Positions 60,127-64,000 of a stretch of DNA of 64,000 nucleotides are shown in pieces. Source of the stretch: Nocardia mikamii NBRC 108933 (lineage in GTDB: Bacteria > Actinomycetota > Actinomycetes > Mycobacteriales > Mycobacteriaceae); the NCBI RefSeq assembly GCF_001613505.1, contig NZ_BDCM01000010.1:1-64000 (forward strand), given 5' to 3'. Below the pieces are notes generated by a model, which saw only the letters and a program-made list of their open reading frames with translations, searched no databases and was not told where the DNA came from. A program made the position numbers and the translations under genes. Numbering within the stretch: the first letter of the stretch is position 1; each line of letters opens with the position of its first letter.

Positions 60127-61242
60127 GTGGCAACAGTCGCCGAACACGTGCAGCAACATATCGGCCGCGGCCATGCGGCCGAAATACGAGAAGCCCGGAT
60201 GTTTCTTCGCGGCCCCGGCACGGCCGCCACCGATATCGGACTGTCGACGAGCGACTACCTGGCGCTCTCCGGCGACAGGCGGATCACAGCCGCCATGAGC
60301 GCCGCGCTGCTCACCCCGATCGAACCCGAGATCGGTCCCCTGGCGCGCCGCCTGGCCGACTACACCCACAGCGCCACCGCGGTGGTGTGCCAATCCGGCT
60401 GGGCGGCCAATATCGGGTTGTTGCAAGCCATTGCGGCGCCGGGCGTTCCGATACATATCGGGGAGAACACGCACATGTCATGGCGACAGGCGGCACTGGC
60501 CGCGGCCGCGCCGCTGCACACCTTCGGGCGCAACGACCCCGCCCGGCTGGCGGCGCAGATCCGCGCCCACGGCCCCGGCATCATCGCCGTCGACGCGATC
60601 GACAACACCACCGGCACACCCAGCCCCCTTGCCGCACTGTGCGACGTCGCCGACGAGACCGGCTCTCTTCTCGTCGTCGACGAATCGCACTCCCTGGGCG
60701 TCGTCGGCCCGCACGGTGCCGGTGCGGTGGTCGCGCTCGGGCTCACCCGGCGCGTGCCGTTTCGCACCGCCAGCCTGGCCAAGGCGTTCGTCGGCCGGGC
60801 CGGGCTGGTGACCGCACTCGACCCCGAGTTCGCACCCTATTTCGAGTCGGTGTCCTATCCCGCGATCTTCTCCTCGGGGCTGCGATCCCACGATATCGCC
60901 GGGTTGTCCGCCACCCTGGAGGTGATCCGAGCCGAGGACGGACGCCGCGCGCGGCTCCGCGTGATCGCCCATACCGTCCGAAACGCGCTCGCCCGCATAG
61001 GATTCGATATGGGAGGAGTCGACAGCCATATCGTCGCACTGCCCACCGGAACCGAATCCGACGGTCGCGCGGTGCGCGCGATCCTGGAAGCACACGGTGT
61101 GCACGGCGCGCCGTTCTGTCCGCCCGCCACCCCTCCGGGCAGGTCGCTGATCCGGCTGTCGCTGCACGCCGCACTCACCGCCGAGCAGATCGAGCGAATC
61201 ATCACCGCGTGCGAACGGGTCCATGCCGGATACGGCCGGTGA
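60127..61242 (+). CDS. cqsA: CqsA-like alpha-hydroxyketone autoinducer synthase
   Basis: A 371-residue PLP enzyme of the alpha-oxoamine synthase group. It shares CqsA/LqsA-specific segments with Vibrio and Legionella synthases: ENTHMSWRQAAL, HGPGIIAVDAIDNTTGTPSP, VVDESHSLGVVGPHGAG, then GLTRRVPFRTASLAKAF with the PLP lysine, SYPAIFSSGL and FCPPATPPGRSLIRLSLH. CqsA joins an acyl-CoA to an amino compound (S-adenosylmethionine or 2-aminobutyrate) to make CAI-1-type signals. The GTG start follows GAGGAGA. No CqsS/LqsS-type sensor kinase is in the window, so a signalling role is inferred from homology; a KBL/BioF-like role is the alternative. Confidence 0.82.
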   Translation: MATVAEHVQQHIGRGHAAEIREARMFLRGPGTAATDIGLSTSDYLALSGDRRITAAMSAALLTPIEPEIGPLARRLADYTHSATAVVCQSGWAANIGLLQAIAAPGVPIHIGENTHMSWRQAALAAAAPLHTFGRNDPARLAAQIRAHGPGIIAVDAIDNTTGTPSPLAALCDVADETGSLLVVDESHSLGVVGPHGAGAVVALGLTRRVPFRTASLAKAFVGRAGLVTALDPEFAPYFESVSYPAIFSSGLRSHDIAGLSATLEVIRAEDGRRARLRVIAHTVRNALARIGFDMGGVDSHIVALPTGTESDGRAVRAILEAHGVHGAPFCPPATPPGRSLIRLSLHAALTAEQIERIITACERVHAGYGR

Positions 61243-61269
61243 CCCCGGCCGCCGGAGCAACCGACCCGG

Positions 61270-61671
61270 TCAGCGTGAACGCCGCCGGCGCCACAGCACG
61301 CCCACACCCACACCGGCCCACACCAGTACCAGCGCAACGGCCGAGCCCACCCCGTAATTACGGTCCAGCACAGTCGAATTCGCAACCGCCCCCGCACGTC
61401 CGACGACCGGAACGCTCACGACCGCCAGCACCACGGTAGCGACGGCCCCGATCGTGACCGGCGCGCGTGCGGGGCCGGGAATCAGATACCGCCCCATCAC
61501 TCCCACCCCAGCCGACAACGGCGCGAAAACGACATCGTGCACCAGGAGCAGGCCGACCGACCACACCGCGATCGACATCAGATCCGTCGTATTCATCTGC
61601 AGCAGAAGCTCGATGCCGTACGCCGCACATGCGGCACCCGCCGCGATCAACAGCCCCCGCACGACGTTCAT
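61270..61671 (-). CDS. Small four-helix membrane protein
   Basis: A 133-residue protein with four transmembrane helices (GLLIAAGAACAAYGIELLL, LMSIAVWSVGLLLVHDVVF, VTIGAVATVVLAVVSVPVV, and AVALVLVWAGVGVGVLW), ending in RRRRSR. Its ATG overlaps the TGA of the molybdopterin oxidoreductase by 4 bp, so translation is coupled. It is the last gene of the operon. Family not identified; possibly an accessory of the membrane-bound oxidoreductase. Confidence 0.8.
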   Translation of the reverse strand: MNVVRGLLIAAGAACAAYGIELLLQMNTTDLMSIAVWSVGLLLVHDVVFAPLSAGVGVMGRYLIPGPARAPVTIGAVATVVLAVVSVPVVGRAGAVANSTVLDRNYGVGSAVALVLVWAGVGVGVLWRRRRSR

Positions 61672-62852
61672 CCCAGCACCTCGATCGCCGACAGCCACTT
61701 GGTCTGGAGCACACCGGGGCGGTTGGGCGCGATCAAACGACAGGGGTAGCCGTGATCCACGTCCAGATCGGACCCGTTGAGCCGCAGGGCGATAACGGTC
61801 GCACTGTCGACCGCGACATTGTGCGGCAAGGTCGAACGCCCGTAGAGGCCCCCCGTCTCCAGGGATCGGAAACCGACGGCACCGCCACGATAGTCGCCCA
61901 CGGACGCGAGCAGATCCCGCAGCCGCACACCCGACCAGCGCGCGGAGACACTCCAACCCTCCACACAGGCGATCGGCAGCTCGACCGTGGTCTGCGCAAA
62001 CATCGCCAGTTCCGATCGCGAGAAGGTGCGGCGACTGCCCGACACCGTCACCGCGAGTCGATAGTCCGGATGGAGAGCCTGTTCGGTGACCGATGCCTGG
62101 GCGGCGGTGCGGTTCACCGGCACCCCGAGCGGGCCGGTGCCGCTGCGCGGCGCCAGCACCGAGACCCGGCGCAGCCACGGCACCGACTGCCCGGCTATCG
62201 ACAACCCCGCCAGCCCGGCCGAGACGGCCGCCGCACCGAGCACCACCCGGCGCGACACCATCTGCTCGCGCTCGGCCACATGATCGTGCGCTGCGAGTTC
62301 GGTTGCCGGCTCGGCACGCTCGCCGCGCATGACCGCGGACCGCACCGTCGGCAGCTTCACCGCAAGATGGATCGCGAGCGCACCGACAGCGACGAAGGCC
62401 ATCGCGTAATGCGTTGTGGTGAAGAAGAACCGCCAGGCATAGAACTGCGCGATATTGAACAACCCGGTCACCAACTGGAACAACATCGCCGCGACCAGCA
62501 CCGCGATCGAACCACGTTCGGCCAGCCGCAACAGCCCGCCGATCGCGGGGCGGGCGAACAATCGTGGATAGACCGACCAGAGCTTCACCAGGACCAGCGC
62601 GATGGTGATCACGCCGGAGATCACGTGAGCTCCCTGTGTCGTCCGATACAGCCACACCGGATGTGCGGGCCACCGGAACCAGCCCGGTGGATGCTGAATC
62701 CAGTGGCTGATCAACCCGGTCACGAAACAGATCGCGACCGTCACAGCGATAGCGATACCGATCCGTGCGGCCACGACCGGCGAGCGCGCGGGCGAGACGC
62801 GGATCCTGATCGCCGTCGGCAGCAGCAAACGGGAGTCGCGCGCGGCACTCAT
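61668..62852 (-). CDS. Molybdopterin-dependent oxidoreductase with membrane N-terminus
   Basis: A 394-residue protein. Residues about 25-165 form a cytochrome-b561/DUF4405-like domain of four to five helices with conserved His (THYAMAFVAVGALAIHLAVK). A further signal-like helix after SRRVVLGAAAVSAG leads to a sulfite-oxidase-type Moco domain, whose molybdenum Cys is in LPIACVEGWSVSARW, with GYPCRLIAPNRPGVLQTKW near the C-terminus. It probably passes electrons between an extracytoplasmic substrate and the membrane. Both ends overlap neighbours by 4 bp; the start at 62852 is set by this and by family length. Confidence 0.85.
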   Translation of the reverse strand: MSAARDSRLLLPTAIRIRVSPARSPVVAARIGIAIAVTVAICFVTGLISHWIQHPPGWFRWPAHPVWLYRTTQGAHVISGVITIALVLVKLWSVYPRLFARPAIGGLLRLAERGSIAVLVAAMLFQLVTGLFNIAQFYAWRFFFTTTHYAMAFVAVGALAIHLAVKLPTVRSAVMRGERAEPATELAAHDHVAEREQMVSRRVVLGAAAVSAGLAGLSIAGQSVPWLRRVSVLAPRSGTGPLGVPVNRTAAQASVTEQALHPDYRLAVTVSGSRRTFSRSELAMFAQTTVELPIACVEGWSVSARWSGVRLRDLLASVGDYRGGAVGFRSLETGGLYGRSTLPHNVAVDSATVIALRLNGSDLDVDHGYPCRLIAPNRPGVLQTKWLSAIEVLG

Positions 62853-63520
62853 GTGCGCGGAGCCGTCAGCGATCCGGCCGCCGCCGCGAACAGCCCTCGG
62901 CAGCCCGCTGCGACCTCGGCGATATCGGAGTACAGATCGACATCGTTCAGTTCGCGCAGCATCTCGACGCGGCAACCGTTGCGCAGCAATGCCTCTCGGG
63001 TGAGTGCACCGGTTCGATCGGTGGACATCGGCACCTGGGCGAGTACTCGCGCCGGGCGCACGTCACACAACCCCAGCGCCCACCAGCCGCCGTCGGCCGC
63101 CGGCCCCAGCACCGCGTCCGGGCCGGCCAGCAACCGAGCCCCGCATTCGGCGAGCAGCCCCGGCCCGGCCTGCGGTGTGTCCATCCCGATCTGCAGAACA
63201 GGTAGCCCGAATCGAGCCGCGTCGGCGTGCGCATTCGCCAGGCGCACACCGAAACCGTCACCGCGCTGCCGAACGACATCGAAATCGCGCAGGGCCGAAC
63301 CTATTTCGCGTGCGCGGCAGGCGTGCTCCACGTCGCCGGTCCACGCGACCACGGCCCGCGCCGCGCCGCAGTCGCGCACCGCGGCCAGGGTGTCCAGGAG
63401 CGCGGCGGCGGCCAGATCCGCCGCCTCGGCCGGGGACAACGGTGGACTCAGCCGGGTCTTGGCGAATCCTGCGACCGGCGCTTTCGCCACCACCAGCAGC
63501 GTCAATGGCAGAACAGTCAT
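62849..63520 (-). CDS. DUF2064 glycosyl-/nucleotidyltransferase-like protein
   Basis: A 223-residue GT-A-fold protein of the DUF2064 (TIGR04282) family. It has N-terminal LLVVAKAPVAGFAKTRLSPP, LQIGMDTPQ (usual GxDxP motif), and VLGPAADGGWWALGL, ending with LNDVDLYSDI. Relatives are often paired with a GT2 enzyme, as here. The activity is undetermined in this context. The ATG overlaps the stop of the upstream GT2 gene by 4 bp. Confidence 0.85.
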   Translation of the reverse strand: MTVLPLTLLVVAKAPVAGFAKTRLSPPLSPAEAADLAAAALLDTLAAVRDCGAARAVVAWTGDVEHACRAREIGSALRDFDVVRQRGDGFGVRLANAHADAARFGLPVLQIGMDTPQAGPGLLAECGARLLAGPDAVLGPAADGGWWALGLCDVRPARVLAQVPMSTDRTGALTREALLRNGCRVEMLRELNDVDLYSDIAEVAAGCRGLFAAAAGSLTAPRT

Positions 63521-64000
63521 CGCACACTCCAGAAGTCGCGGGCGGCACGCACCGTCCCGATTACCGAACCGGACACTTTCGACACCCCATGGGTGCGCGG
63601 CCGATAGGTGACATCACGTTCGACCACCTGCCACCCGGCCCGCGCCGCGCCGGCCAGCAATGCCAGCGGATATCCCGACCGCGGATGCAGCGGGCCCAGT
63701 GCCACCAACTCGGAGCGGCGGATCACGCGCATCGCGGCCAGATCGTGCACCGGGAGCCCGTAATGTCGCCGCAGCCACTGCGCCAGCAGCCAATTGCCCA
63801 GGCGCGCATGCCACGGCCAGGCGCCCCGGACCGGGCGGCGGCGCCCGGCCACCATGGTCACATCGGGACTCAATTCGGCCACCAGCAGCGGTAATTCGTC
63901 GGGCGCCATCGAACCGTCACCGTCGAGCACCGCCACCAGGTCGGTTGTCGCGGCTGCGATCCCGGCTTGTACTGCGCTGCCGTAGCCGGGGACGGATTCG
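63517..64000 (-). CDS. Glycosyltransferase family 2, partial at window edge
   Basis: The C-terminal 160 residues of a DPM1-like GT2 enzyme. The nucleotide-sugar metal site is seen as VAVLDGDGSM (DxD-like). The conserved GYGSAVQAGI and HDLAAMRVIRRSELVALG surround it, and the C-terminus has RTHGVSKVSGSVIGT. The frame runs off the right edge, so the N-terminus is outside the window. It is the first seen gene of the four-gene operon and probably transfers a sugar at the inner membrane face to a lipid carrier or protein. Confidence 0.85.
   Translation of the reverse strand, partial: ESVPGYGSAVQAGIAAATTDLVAVLDGDGSMAPDELPLLVAELSPDVTMVAGRRRPVRGAWPWHARLGNWLLAQWLRRHYGLPVHDLAAMRVIRRSELVALGPLHPRSGYPLALLAGAARAGWQVVERDVTYRPRTHGVSKVSGSVIGTVRAARDFWSVR

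Noticed and set aside
61467..63611. Plus-strand 714-codon frame opposite the molybdopterin oxidoreductase operon
   Set aside because: Arg/His/Pro-rich shadow frame. Three recognisable overlapping genes lie on the minus strand.

Overview
The window is high-GC actinobacterial DNA, most likely from Nocardia or a close relative. This rests on the GC-rich codon use, MbtH-type NRPS machinery, a cutinase-family esterase, mycolata-style secreted proteins with glycine-rich C-termini, a PF04672-type methyltransferase, and frequent GTG/TTG starts behind GGAGG-like ribosome sites. No rRNA gene, intact tRNA, CRISPR array or complete insertion sequence was seen.

Left arm (1-24.5 kb): an accessory region of mostly single genes separated by long non-coding gaps. 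It holds a TIG-repeat/DUF3494 protein, two GNAT acetyltransferases, a monooxygenase-like protein divergent from an alpha/beta hydrolase, a beta-propeller, an SDR, a second hydrolase, a CMD-family protein, RibB, an MFS aromatic-acid-type carrier, a repeat protein next to a 59-residue chitin-binding-like protein, an ECF sigma factor divergent from a DHFR-like reductase, and a membrane NACHT NTPase. Several genes are broken: a SnoaL-like frame, a TetR C-terminus, a beta-glucosidase (GH1) 3' remnant directly after the propeller, and an ammonium-transporter 3' end joined to a headless thiolase.

Centre (24.5-52.1 kb): a biosynthetic locus, all on the minus strand. In transcription order it has an MbtH-like protein, a secreted glycine-rich protein, one 8,155-residue seven-module NRPS (24.5 kb) and a cytochrome P450. 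The NRPS reads C-A-T x4, C-A-T-E, C-A-T, C-A-T-TE. It starts with a condensation domain, so the chain is probably capped by an acyl or aryl group. Residue 5 should be D, and the last adenylation domain has a threonine-like code. The expected product is an acylated, possibly cyclised, heptapeptide. A 182-bp sequence is present twice in inverted orientation, once upstream of the NRPS and once upstream of mbtH.

Right arm (52.8-64 kb): a membrane-anchored cutinase-like esterase, an acyl-CoA dehydrogenase-like protein and a PF04672 methyltransferase run on the plus strand, divergent from the NRPS locus, and may be functionally linked to it. After a gene-poor stretch with a possible 19-residue hydrophobic peptide and TetR remnants come an FBP-type zinc-finger protein and a CqsA-like alpha-hydroxyketone autoinducer synthase. 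Last is a tightly coupled minus-strand operon with 4-bp overlaps: a GT2 glycosyltransferase that runs off the edge, a DUF2064 transferase, a molybdopterin oxidoreductase with a membrane N-terminus, and a small membrane protein.
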